A DNA stretch of 64,000 bases from positions 186,001 through 250,000 of the forward strand of contig NZ_CAQI01000053.1 in the NCBI RefSeq assembly GCF_001046895.1, in the 5' to 3' direction. The DNA is from Pseudarthrobacter siccitolerans (GTDB lineage: Bacteria > Actinomycetota > Actinomycetes > Actinomycetales > Micrococcaceae). How positions within the stretch are numbered: the stretch's first letter is position 1; the number at the start of each line of letters is the position of its first letter. The position numbers and the translations under genes are program-made. This document shows positions 16,503 through 25,021 of the stretch, piece by piece. A model generated the notes under the pieces. That model did not search any database. It was given only the letters and a program-made list of their open reading frames with translations, and had not been told where the DNA came from.

Positions 16503-17992
16503 GACTTGTCCTGTCCAGTGACGGCGGCTTCCGGGCCAAGGCCGTCAGCAGCGCCTGCGTTGTGCTTGGCAACTGCCGGCGGCGCCGCGATATGCACGAC
16601 CTTCACCCGGCTGAACTCGTCCAAAAGCTCGGGGCCATAGCCGAAGCCGGCACCACTTTCGCCCCGGGGCTGGGCCGCGCCGCCCGGGGCGCCGCCGAAC
16701 ACTTCGTTGATCTTCACGGTACCCACCGGGAGGGCGGCCACCGCCTGCTGGATGTGCGCGATGTTGCCGCTCAGGACGCTGGCGGCCAGGCCGTACCTGC
16801 CGCTGCACGCGAGCCGCAGCCCGTCGTCGAACGATTCCACCACCTGCACCGGTGCCACGGGCCCGAAGGTTTCCTCCGTCATGATCTGCATGCTGCCGGT
16901 GCAGCCGAGCAGGACGGTTGCCGGGTAGAAGGAGCCCGGGCCGTCCGGAAGTGCACCGCCCTCCAGCGCCCGTGCGCCCTGGGCGAGCGCGTCGGCCACC
17001 TGGGCGTGGACTTCATCCCGCATCCTCAAATCCACCAGGGGTGCGACGGTCCCGTTGCTGTTCCGGCGGGCCGCTTCGGCTTCCAGGGCAGCGCAGAACT
17101 CGTCCGCGATGTCCTTATGGACGTAGATCCGCTCCACCGCCACGCAGATCTGGCCGCTGTTGCTGAAGGCACCGATGGCTGCCTGTTCAGCGGCCCACAC
17201 GGGGTCAACGTCGCGGTCCACCAGCAGCGGATCGTTGCCGCCGTTCTCCCGGATGACGTGGGCTCCCGTGAGCGCCCCGGCCCTGGCGATCCGCCCGCCG
17301 GCCGCGCTTGAGCCGACGTGCGCGATCACGTCCACCCCGGACTGGGCCAGCAGCGCGCCCACGGCCGCGCCGCCGGACACCGTCTGGAACACGCCGGGAG
17401 GAAAGGCCGGAGCGAGGACTTCCCCCAACGCCTCACCCAGCCGCGGGCAGCGCTCGCTGGGCTTGTGCACCGCCGTGTTTCCGGTGGCCAGCGCGGCGCC
17501 GATCAGTCCGCATGCCACCGCCACCGGATCGTTCCACGGGGTCAGGAGGACAGCCACGCCGCGTGGTTCGGCCACGGTGTAATCGGCGGCGAGCCGGTTG
17601 CCGCGCAGGCTGTGGCCGCGGTGGACGGGACCCAGTTCCGCGTACTGCTCCAGGGTGGAAACGCCCGCGCCGATGCCGGCAATGGACTCCTCCACCGGCC
17701 GGCCCGTCTCGCTGAAGTTGAGTTCAGCCAGTTCCTGCGCGGCCGCCGCAAGCGCTTTCGCCGCTTTCCGGAGGGCGGCGCCCCGCTCCGCAGGCGCGGT
17801 GGAGGCCCAGTCCGCCGCAGCGCTCCGTGCCACCTCTACGGCATGGTTCACGGCGGCCGGTTCCGCTTCCGGCACGGTCCACAGGACGTCACCGGTCCTG
17901 GGGTTCCGGATGGTGATGATGCCGGTGCTGTCCGTTGTTTCCTGTTGTGCAGTGGAGTCGAGTGCAGTGGTGTCTGTGGCAATGCTGGGCAT
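16499..17992 (-). CDS. NAD(P)-dependent aldehyde dehydrogenase
   Basis: A 497-residue member of the aldehyde dehydrogenase superfamily. It has the cofactor site TPWNDPVAVACGLIGAALA, the general-base glutamate in RENGGNDPLLV and the catalytic cysteine in FSNSGQICVAVERIYV. ATG 17992 follows GGAGGAACATC. Family members oxidise aldehydes to acids. Its place inside a heptose operon, overlapping the hldE-like gene by four bases, suggests a sugar-derived or precursor aldehyde as substrate; that is inference. Confidence 0.9.
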   Translation of the reverse strand: MPSIATDTTALDSTAQQETTDSTGIITIRNPRTGDVLWTVPEAEPAAVNHAVEVARSAAADWASTAPAERGAALRKAAKALAAAAQELAELNFSETGRPVEESIAGIGAGVSTLEQYAELGPVHRGHSLRGNRLAADYTVAEPRGVAVLLTPWNDPVAVACGLIGAALATGNTAVHKPSERCPRLGEALGEVLAPAFPPGVFQTVSGGAAVGALLAQSGVDVIAHVGSSAAGGRIARAGALTGAHVIRENGGNDPLLVDRDVDPVWAAEQAAIGAFSNSGQICVAVERIYVHKDIADEFCAALEAEAARRNSNGTVAPLVDLRMRDEVHAQVADALAQGARALEGGALPDGPGSFYPATVLLGCTGSMQIMTEETFGPVAPVQVVESFDDGLRLACSGRYGLAASVLSGNIAHIQQAVAALPVGTVKINEVFGGAPGGAAQPRGESGAGFGYGPELLDEFSRVKVVHIAAPPAVAKHNAGAADGLGPEAAVTGQDKS

Positions 17993-18032
17993 GATGTTCC
18001 TCCCGTCGGTTCCGGCGTGGATGGTTCAGCGT

Positions 18033-18734
18033 TTAGGGCCAGGAGCCCTCTTCCTCATGGCAGATCAGCATTTCGCGGACCTCGCAGCCGGTGGGCTGGG
18101 ACAGCGCAAAAAGGATCGCCTGCGCCACGTTGGACGGGTCGTTGAGCCGTGAATCGTCCTGGGGCTTGTACTGCTCAGTGCGGTCGTCGAAGAAGCGCGT
18201 CTTCATGCCGCCGGGGATCATGGTGGTCACCCCGATTTCGCCGCCGGTCTCCGCTGCGAGCGCGTGGCTGAAACCCACCACACCGAACTTGGACGCGCAG
18301 TAGGCGGTGGCATCGGCCACCGCACGCTTGCCCAGCGTGGAGGCAACGGTCACGACACGGCCGTGTGAGGACTTGAGGTAGGGCAGTGCCGCCCGCACCA
18401 CGGAGACGGTGCCCATCAGGTTGACCCCGATGACCTTCTCCCATTCCGTGGCCTCGACGTCGGCCAGCTTGCCGCAGCGGTCGATGCCCGCCGCGGTGAC
18501 CACGGCTTCGAGGCCGCCGAGGGATTCGGCGGCCTCCTTGACGGCGGCCTCCACGGCCAGCCGGTCCGAAACATCCACTTCGAAGGCCTTCACGGAAGAC
18601 ACGTTGCTGATGTCGCGGTCCAGCACCACGGGGGTGCCTCCCGCTTTCAGGACGGCGTCGACGACGGCGGCCCCCAGTCCGGAGGCACCTCCGGTCACGA
18701 GCACGCGTCCGGGTGTTTTCAACTCTGCAGTCAT
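18033..18734 (-). CDS. Short-chain dehydrogenase/reductase in the heptose operon
   Basis: A 233-residue SDR with the nucleotide motif VTGGASGLGAAVVDAVLKAG, VTAAG in place of the usual NNAG, VASTLGK with the catalytic Ser, and YCASK (Tyr, Lys). ATG 18734 follows AAAGGAAC. It lies 40 bp before the aldehyde dehydrogenase and 70 bp after the second hldE-like gene, and is transcribed with them. Reduction or oxidation of a sugar nucleotide or its aglycone is possible; the substrate is unknown. Confidence 0.85.
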   Translation of the reverse strand: MTAELKTPGRVLVTGGASGLGAAVVDAVLKAGGTPVVLDRDISNVSSVKAFEVDVSDRLAVEAAVKEAAESLGGLEAVVTAAGIDRCGKLADVEATEWEKVIGVNLMGTVSVVRAALPYLKSSHGRVVTVASTLGKRAVADATAYCASKFGVVGFSHALAAETGGEIGVTTMIPGGMKTRFFDDRTEQYKPQDDSRLNDPSNVAQAILFALSQPTGCEVREMLICHEEEGSWP

Positions 18735-18804
18735 GGTGTTCCTTTCGATCGGGAAAACAAACTTTTTATGGGCGGGCCAGGCCGCCCTGCCGGGCAGGTG
18801 GCGG

Positions 18805-20226
18805 TCAGCTCACCTTGGCGAGTGCATCGGCCAGGCCGGTGGTGGACCGGGCCGGGTGGTAGGGGACGGTGACGCAACGCCCGCCCCAGCTCTCCACCAG
18901 CGCAGCCTCGGGCAGGCTGGCGCCCTTGTAGTCGCCGCCTTTGACCCAGATGTCCGGGCGAAGGCGTTCCAGGGCAGCTTCGGGAGTGTCTTCGTCGAAG
19001 ACCATCACCGCGTCCACGCATTCCATGGCGAGGAGCAGCTCGGCACGGTCGTGCTGACCGATGATGGGCCGCTCCGGGCCTTTGAGCCGGCGTACCGAAT
19101 CGTCCGAGTTGAGGCACACGATCAGGCAGTCCCCCAGTTCCCGGGCAGCCGCGAGGGACCGCACGTGCCCGGCATGCAGCAGGTCGAAGCACCCGCCGGT
19201 GGCCACCACCTTGCCGCCGTTCTCCCGCACGGCGCGGGCCAGCAGCAGGGGGTCGCTGATGCGGGGCTGGACTGCCGCGGGCTCCTCTGCATCAGGGAGG
19301 GCGGACACCCCGCCGCCGGCCAGGAAGTCGGCAGCGTCGTGGACTGCGAGCACCGCGGCTTCGTCCAGACCGCGGCCGGCGAGGAGGTGCACGGCAAGGC
19401 TGGCCGCAAGCCGGTCCCCGGCCCCGCAGGGATCACCGGCCTCCACACGCGGGGCCGGAACGGCTTCCGGTGCACGGCCCCGCCGGCACAGGACAGCGCC
19501 CTGTTCGCCCTTGGTGACCAGGACAGCCTTGCTGCCCCATTCCTCCAGCAGGACAGCGCCTGCCTCGGCGGCCGGATCACCGCTGTGATCGGGATCGGGT
19601 GCAGCGGACAGCCGGGCAGCAGCAGTCTGCTGCCGGCTTTCCTTCCGGCCGCGCGCCTGCACGGCTTTCTGCGCCTCGGCCAGGTTCGGCGTCACGACGG
19701 CGACGCCGGGCACCGGATCCGGCCCGGCCGGGTGCGGGTCCCACACAATGGGCACCTCATCCGCCAGCCGGGCCAGGAGCTCCCGAAGCTGCGGGTTCGC
19801 GGCCAGGCCGCGGCCATAGTCGGCGACAATGATCACGCCGGCCTTCTCCACCGCGCGGAGCATGGCCGGGCTGACCTCCGGGACGGGCGTCTTTTCGCAG
19901 CCTTGGTCGAAGCGGACCACCGGATGCGATCCTGCCCGGACCCGGGTCTTGACCGGGGACGGATAACCGCTGGGACCTGACACGAGCCGCACCCCGGCAA
20001 GCTGTGCTTCAAGCTGCCGGCCGGCGTCGTCATCGCCCAGGACCGTCACCAGCGTGACAGGCCAGTTGTCCCCGGCCAGCATCCGGGCCACGAGGCCTGC
20101 TCCCCCGGCGCGGCGCTTGACGCCGGACACATCCACCACGGGCACGGGTGCGTCAGGGCTCAGCCGTGTGGCCTCACCGGAGAGGTCCACGTCCAGCATC
20201 ACATCGCCTACCACCACAATCCTCAT
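18805..20226 (-). CDS. HldE-like bifunctional sugar kinase / nucleotidyltransferase, copy B
   Basis: A 473-residue paralogue of copy A with the same order: PfkB kinase (about 1-315, VVVGDVMLDVDLSGEATRLS ... DPCGAGDRLAAS) and nucleotidyltransferase (about 335-470, FDLLHAGHVRSL ... VKGGDYKGASLPEAA). It keeps the canonical RLSPDAPVPVV that copy A lacks. It has GGAGLVARMLA where HldE usually has GGAANVAMN, so a substrate-contacting Asn is lost. The two copies may act on different sugars or split the two activities. Its ATG overlaps the gmhA-like stop by four bases. Confidence 0.82.
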   Translation of the reverse strand: MRIVVVGDVMLDVDLSGEATRLSPDAPVPVVDVSGVKRRAGGAGLVARMLAGDNWPVTLVTVLGDDDAGRQLEAQLAGVRLVSGPSGYPSPVKTRVRAGSHPVVRFDQGCEKTPVPEVSPAMLRAVEKAGVIIVADYGRGLAANPQLRELLARLADEVPIVWDPHPAGPDPVPGVAVVTPNLAEAQKAVQARGRKESRQQTAAARLSAAPDPDHSGDPAAEAGAVLLEEWGSKAVLVTKGEQGAVLCRRGRAPEAVPAPRVEAGDPCGAGDRLAASLAVHLLAGRGLDEAAVLAVHDAADFLAGGGVSALPDAEEPAAVQPRISDPLLLARAVRENGGKVVATGGCFDLLHAGHVRSLAAARELGDCLIVCLNSDDSVRRLKGPERPIIGQHDRAELLLAMECVDAVMVFDEDTPEAALERLRPDIWVKGGDYKGASLPEAALVESWGGRCVTVPYHPARSTTGLADALAKVS

Positions 20227-20966
20227 GCCGCACCGCCCCGCTTCTGCAGGCCCTGGTTCTGCACGCCGAGGTTCGTCAGGGCCGGCGCGTCAGCCGAGCC
20301 GCGCCGGGCCACTTCCAGGTCGAAGGCGCGGCAGACGGCGTGCACGGCAATGAGGTGCCCCTCCTGCGCGTTGGCGTTGAGCGCGTCAATCATGACCGCC
20401 TCGTCGCAGGCGTCGGACAAGGGATTGGGGCCACTCCCGGTGAGCGCCCAGGTGGTGATGTTCAGGCGCGAGGCAGCTTCGGCAGCACGCAGCAGGTTCC
20501 GGCTCTTGCCGCTGGTGGAGAGCAGCATCAGCACGTCCCCGGACCTGCCGTGGGCGCGCACCTGGCGGGCGAAGACGTCGTCGTAACCGTAATCGTTGGC
20601 GATGGCAGTCATAGCCGAAGACTCCGCGTGCAGCGAGATCGCCGAAAACGGCACCCGCTCGCCGTCGAACCTGCCCACCAGCTCCGCTGTAAGGTGCTGT
20701 GCCTCCGCGGCTGAACCGCCGTTTCCGGCGGCGAGGAGACGCTGGCCGCGGAGCAGGCGCTGGGCCAGCTCCACGCCCCAGGCAGCGAGCCGGCCGGACT
20801 GGCTCCGCAGCGAATCAAGGGCCGGCACCACATTGTCCAGGTGGGTCCGCACGGCCTCCGCGCTGTCCTGATCAACAAAAGCGGCACCGGGCAGCACCGC
20901 GGGCAGGGGGGCCGGCCGCGCCAGTACCGGCAGGTCGGCTTCACGAAGGGACCATTCAGCAGTCAC
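20223..20966 (-). CDS. gmhA: SIS-domain phosphoheptose isomerase (GmhA-like)
   Basis: A 247-residue protein. The SIS domain begins near residue 60 and carries the GmhA signature AAGNGGSAAEAQHLTAELVG, then TAIANDYGYDDVFARQV, LLSTSGKSRNLL, and a C-terminal EGHLIAVHAVCRAFD with the metal-binding Glu and His. GmhA isomerises sedoheptulose-7-phosphate to D-glycero-D-manno-heptose-7-phosphate. The roughly 50-residue N-terminal extension is unusual. Four-base overlaps join it to genes on both sides. Confidence 0.88.
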   Translation of the reverse strand: MTAEWSLREADLPVLARPAPLPAVLPGAAFVDQDSAEAVRTHLDNVVPALDSLRSQSGRLAAWGVELAQRLLRGQRLLAAGNGGSAAEAQHLTAELVGRFDGERVPFSAISLHAESSAMTAIANDYGYDDVFARQVRAHGRSGDVLMLLSTSGKSRNLLRAAEAASRLNITTWALTGSGPNPLSDACDEAVMIDALNANAQEGHLIAVHAVCRAFDLEVARRGSADAPALTNLGVQNQGLQKRGGAA

Positions 20967-22216
20967 AGTGCTGCTCCTTCCATCGGGACAACGCCGGCGG
21001 CGGCCCCGGCCACCGCCAGCTGATAGGCCTTTTCGGTCTCGGCGGCCACCCGGTCCCAGGAGTACCGGGTGCGGGCGCGCCGCTTGCCTGCAGTGCCCAG
21101 TTCCGTCCGCAGGGCGGGGTTTTCCAGCAGCAGGGCCAGGGCGGAAGCGATGGCCTCCGGGTCCCGCGGCGGCACGTGCAGCCCGGTCCCGTGGTCAACC
21201 ACCGTGTCCCTGAGCCCGCCCACGGCGGCAGCAACTACGGGGACGCCGCAGGCCATGGCCTCGAGCGGGACGATGCCGAACGGCTCGTACCAGGGTGCGC
21301 ACACCACGGCATCGGCGCTGCGGAAGATGCCGGGCATCTCACCGCGTGACACCTGGCCCTGCAGGTTCACCTGGTCCGCAACCCCCAGTTCCTCGGCCAG
21401 CTTCAGCAGGCGGCGGACCTCCGGGTCGGCGTGGAGCACGTCCGATTCCGCGCCGCCGCCCACAATCAGCAGCTCGACGTCCTCGAAGCCCGCGTCCTGC
21501 AGGTACGGCAGGGCCCGGATCACCAGATCCACCCCCTTGCGCGGCACCAGGCGGCCCACCGAGAGGATGCGGTGCTTGCGCTGCCTGTCGGGCACCGGCC
21601 CGTCTGCGGAAAAGAAGCCCAGGTCCACGCCGCACGGGGCGATGGAAATCTTTCCTGTGTTGATGCCCATGGCCTTGAGCTCAAAAACTTCGTCGGAGCA
21701 GGTGGCGACAATCCGGTCCACGGAACGCCCCACTCCGGGCTCAAGCCACCGGCGTTCGGCCGGGCTGGTGTCCTCCGCGCCCTGGTGCCGCCGCTTGACC
21801 GTGCCCAGGGCGTGGAAGGTCTGGATGACGGGCACCCGGTAGCCCTGCGCCGGGCGCCGGGCGGCGTCCAGGGCCGCCAGGCCGGACATCCAGAAATGCC
21901 CGTGCACCACATCGGGAGGACGCTGGCTCCAGTCCCTCGCCACGCCGTCGGCAAGCTCGCCCATGTACGGCAACAGTTCATCCTTGGGGACGTGCCGGGC
22001 GGGACCGGCGTCCACGTGGACCACTTCGAACCGGCGCCCCACACGGACCCGCTCCGGAAGCTCCGTTGCGTCCCGGCGGGTGTAAACAGTAACGTGGTGG
22101 CCCCGCTTGGCAAGGGCTTCGGACAGTGCGGCAACATGCACGTTCTGACCGCCGGCATCCACTCCGCCCAGCGCCGCCAGCGGACTGGCGTGCTCGGAAA
22201 TCATGGAGATCTTCAT
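20963..22216 (-). CDS. Glycosyltransferase family 4 protein
   Basis: A 417-residue GT-B fold enzyme. The N-terminal acceptor domain opens with SEHASPLAALGGVDAGGQNV (glycine-rich loop). The C-terminal domain has the retaining-GT4 signature EPFGIVPLEAMACGVPVVAA with the E-x7-E pair, and GRLVPRKGVDLVIRAL. It resembles MshA and other sucrose-synthase-like transferases, but MshA identity is not supported by context. It likely adds a hexose or heptose to the product of this operon. Confidence 0.9.
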   Translation of the reverse strand: MKISMISEHASPLAALGGVDAGGQNVHVAALSEALAKRGHHVTVYTRRDATELPERVRVGRRFEVVHVDAGPARHVPKDELLPYMGELADGVARDWSQRPPDVVHGHFWMSGLAALDAARRPAQGYRVPVIQTFHALGTVKRRHQGAEDTSPAERRWLEPGVGRSVDRIVATCSDEVFELKAMGINTGKISIAPCGVDLGFFSADGPVPDRQRKHRILSVGRLVPRKGVDLVIRALPYLQDAGFEDVELLIVGGGAESDVLHADPEVRRLLKLAEELGVADQVNLQGQVSRGEMPGIFRSADAVVCAPWYEPFGIVPLEAMACGVPVVAAAVGGLRDTVVDHGTGLHVPPRDPEAIASALALLLENPALRTELGTAGKRRARTRYSWDRVAAETEKAYQLAVAGAAAGVVPMEGAAL

Positions 22217-23247
22217 GGCGTCTTCCTCTCTCGCGCCGGAACAAGGATCTTCTCTTCCAGGCGTCCGTTGTCGGAGTGCCGGAGCCGGCCGCCCAGGTCC
22301 GCGAGGAGCTCGTCCCAGCGGTCCTGGAACCTGCCCAGGCTGTAGCGTTCCAGTGCCGCCTCACGGGCGGCAACGCCCCGCCGTCGGGCTTCATCCGGAT
22401 TGGCGACCAGCCGCTGCGCGCAGCGGAGCAGCTCATCGATATCGGCGGACACGATGCCGGCCTCCGGCGGCACCGCCCGCGGCGCTTCGGTGGTGGCCAG
22501 GGCAACCACCGGCATTCCCAGGTGCATGGCTTCCAGCAGGGACAATCCCAGGGAAGTCCAGCGCATCGGGTGTACATAGACGCGGCAGCGGGCCAGTTCC
22601 CGGTGCAGCTCACCGGTCCGGAGGTCGCCCCGCACCGTGAGCCGCGACGCGTCGATCCCCGCGGCGGCGGCCAGGCCATCGGTCTTCATGCCGAAGACGT
22701 GCAGCGGGGCAACCGAAGCAAATGCGGGCAACAGGTCCGTTCCGGTGACCCGGCCGCGGCGGATGGGTTCATTCACCACCACGCCCAGCTCCGGCAGCTC
22801 CCCCGTGTAAAGCTGCCCCGGGTCCGGGATCCCGTGTTCGATCACCAGGCTGCGGGCGGATCCGTTGTCCCAGGCCAGCCTGTTGAAGTGCGTGACGTGC
22901 ACCAGGGGGATGGTCCGCTGGTCCGCGAGCGGGTGCCGGGTAAACGGGAAATCACCCTTGGGAGTGTTGTGCTCCACGTACACCGCCGGCAGGTCCGCAC
23001 CGGGCGTCCGGCCCAGCAGGCGGGCAACTTCGTCGATTTCCTCCGGGCGCTGCAGCACGACGGCGTCAACAGCGTCCGCGTCCAGCGCCGCAAGATCCAC
23101 CTCCCGCACTGATGCCGGCCAGTCCCTGCCGGCACGGCCCAGCCCCCAGGCGCCACCTCCCGGCAGGACCGGAAGGAGGTACTCATGACGGCCGCGGACA
23201 AACGCGTCCGTCCAGGAACCGTGGACATGCCAGAGCAGGATTCTCAT
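22213..23247 (-). CDS. Glycosyltransferase (GT-B, group 1-like)
   Basis: A 344-residue cytosolic transferase. It begins MRILLWHVHGSWTDAFVRG and has VYVEHNTPKGDFPFTRHP in the acceptor domain. SLGLSLLEAMHLGMPVVALATTEAPRAVP forms the donor-site region, where SLGLSLLE stands for the usual E-x7-E with only the second Glu. Four-base overlaps join it to the genes on either side. The donor and acceptor are unknown. Confidence 0.85.
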   Translation of the reverse strand: MRILLWHVHGSWTDAFVRGRHEYLLPVLPGGGAWGLGRAGRDWPASVREVDLAALDADAVDAVVLQRPEEIDEVARLLGRTPGADLPAVYVEHNTPKGDFPFTRHPLADQRTIPLVHVTHFNRLAWDNGSARSLVIEHGIPDPGQLYTGELPELGVVVNEPIRRGRVTGTDLLPAFASVAPLHVFGMKTDGLAAAAGIDASRLTVRGDLRTGELHRELARCRVYVHPMRWTSLGLSLLEAMHLGMPVVALATTEAPRAVPPEAGIVSADIDELLRCAQRLVANPDEARRRGVAAREAALERYSLGRFQDRWDELLADLGGRLRHSDNGRLEEKILVPARERKTP

Positions 23248-24332
23248 CTGTTGCGGGCCTTTCTACGGGTGCTGACGTGGGTGCTGAAAGAGCTCACTCC
23301 GCCGATCAGCCGTTCCACGGCCGCCACCACTTCCTCGGGTGATACGGAGTCAAGGCAGGGGTGGCCGGGGACGGGACAGACGCGGGCCCGGGACATGCGG
23401 CAGGGGGCGTTCTGATCGCCGAGCAGTTCCAGTGAGACCCCATACGGCGCCCAGCGGATGGCCGGGACCACCGGCGAAAAAAGGCAGGCCACGGGAGTGC
23501 CCACAGCTGCGGCGAGATGCGCGGGGCCGGTGTTTCCGGTGACGACGGCCTCAGCCCCGGCCATCACTCCCGCGAGGGTGTGGAGGTCCGTTTGTCCGCC
23601 GAGGTCCAATGCCGAGGGTCCGGCAACGGTGGCGGTCAGTGAAGTCTCGCCGGGGCCTCCGGTCACCACCACGCGGCGCCCCGCGCCCTGCAGGAGCTCG
23701 ACGGCGGCGGCATGGTGCAGCGGCGGCCACGCCCTGGCAGGGACCGCGGCACCGGGGTGCACCACCACATACGGGTCATCGCCCACGAGGTCGCGGACGT
23801 CGGGTACGGACGTGAGGCGGAGTTTGCCGTCGTCCCCGGCCGGGAGCCGGAAACCGGCCGCCTCCGCGATGCCCAGCGCGCGTTCGGCTTCGGGCTGGTC
23901 TTCGGGGAAGTCTTCGCCGGGCTTGAGCCGCACATCCAGGAGGGAGCCGGCGTAATCGGTGGACGCACCGGTGATCCGTTCCACCCCTGCCAGCCGGAGC
24001 AGCAGGGCCAGCGGAAGGGGCGACTGGTGGAAGGAGGTGAGGATGACGGCTTCGGTGATCCTGGAGTTCCGGACATACTCGATGAGCCTGTCCGCGTGCG
24101 GGCCGGTCATCCGGGGGGCCGGGTTCATGATCCACGGGCTGTCCCAGGTGTACACCTCTGCTGCGCCGGGCAGCATTCCCGCCGCCGCTTCGCCCTGCCG
24201 TCCGCAGAGCATCACCACCTGGTTTGGCCGGCTGCCGTCAGGGAACCGCCCGTTGGCCACGGCCCGCACTGCGGGTCCGGCCAGGAGGACGTCGCCCATG
24301 CTGTCCAGGCGTGCCACCAGGACGCGGCCCAT
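23244..24332 (-). CDS. Glycosyltransferase family 9 (heptosyltransferase)
   Basis: A 362-residue member of the WaaC/WaaF family. It begins MGRVLVARLDSMGDVLLAGP (the ADP-heptose:LPS heptosyltransferase N-terminus) and has VVVHPGAAVPARAWPP, LHTLAGVMAGAEAVVTGNTG and the PAHLAAAVGTP donor-site block. These enzymes transfer heptose from ADP-heptose. Together with gmhA-, gmhB- and hldE-like genes it is the best sign that the sugar made here is a heptose. The start overlaps the gmhB-like stop by one base (TGATG). Confidence 0.9.
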   Translation of the reverse strand: MGRVLVARLDSMGDVLLAGPAVRAVANGRFPDGSRPNQVVMLCGRQGEAAAGMLPGAAEVYTWDSPWIMNPAPRMTGPHADRLIEYVRNSRITEAVILTSFHQSPLPLALLLRLAGVERITGASTDYAGSLLDVRLKPGEDFPEDQPEAERALGIAEAAGFRLPAGDDGKLRLTSVPDVRDLVGDDPYVVVHPGAAVPARAWPPLHHAAAVELLQGAGRRVVVTGGPGETSLTATVAGPSALDLGGQTDLHTLAGVMAGAEAVVTGNTGPAHLAAAVGTPVACLFSPVVPAIRWAPYGVSLELLGDQNAPCRMSRARVCPVPGHPCLDSVSPEEVVAAVERLIGGVSSFSTHVSTRRKARNR

Positions 24333-24886
24333 CAGGGCTGCCCCACCAGCAGCGAGACGGCCTCGGCCAGGTTGCGGGCCACCAGCCCGGCCTCGGCCAC
24401 TTCTTCAGCCCGGGTGACCGGCGTTGGAACCAGGATGCCGGTGGCTCCGGCGGCTTCGGCTGCGCGCACGTCGGCGCCGATATCGCCGATCAAGGCTGCT
24501 TCCGATTCCCGGATGCCGAGCTTGCGGCAGGCGCTGTGCACCATTCCCGGAGCGGGCTTGCGGCAGGAGCAGCGGTCCTGCTCGGAATGCGGGCATACCT
24601 CCCACACGTCGAAGGGCCCCAGCAATTCCTCAACCCGGGCGTTGACGCCGGCCACGTCGGCAGCGGTGATCAGGCCGCGGGCGATGCCGGACTGGTTGCT
24701 GATGACTCCGGTGGCTATCCCGTCTGCCCGGAGGGCGTCAAGGACTTCCTTGGCACCCGGCATTGGGGCGACCCGTTCGGGGTCCCCGTTGTAGGGCACA
24801 TCGACCACCAGGGTCCCGTCCCGGTCGAACAGGACAGCGCGGAACTTCGAGGTTGCGGAGCTTCCCATACCCACTCCGTTCCCCAC
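24332..24886 (-). CDS. gmhB: HAD phosphatase, heptose-1,7-bisphosphate phosphatase (GmhB-like)
   Basis: A HAD-IIIA phosphatase of up to 184 residues. It has the nucleophile motif FDRDGTLVVDVPYNGDPERV, the VISNQSGIARG block, and the zinc-binding loop CPHSEQDRCSCRKP that marks GmhB and related histidinol phosphatases. GmhB removes the C7 phosphate of heptose-1,7-bisphosphate. It is the first gene of the leftward operon. GTG 24886 (after TAGGAG, nine bases) and ATG 24868 (after GGAG, five bases) are both reasonable starts. Confidence 0.87.
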   Translation of the reverse strand: MGNGVGMGSSATSKFRAVLFDRDGTLVVDVPYNGDPERVAPMPGAKEVLDALRADGIATGVISNQSGIARGLITAADVAGVNARVEELLGPFDVWEVCPHSEQDRCSCRKPAPGMVHSACRKLGIRESEAALIGDIGADVRAAEAAGATGILVPTPVTRAEEVAEAGLVARNLAEAVSLLVGQP

Positions 24887-25021
24887 TGCTGCTGCTCCTA
24901 AACACGGGTTGCTGCTTTTCTCACCTTTCGACTGGTAACGGGAGAGCGGTTTGAACAGGCAAGATAGGGCTGCGCTGGCTTTCCGGCCGGTGCCGGCGCG
25001 GCCGCCGGAACGCCGCCGAAG

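Noticed and set aside
20963..22216. The GT4 gene as mycothiol synthase MshA
   Set aside because: The fold and N-terminus are similar, but the operon context is heptose activation and no mycothiol genes are near.
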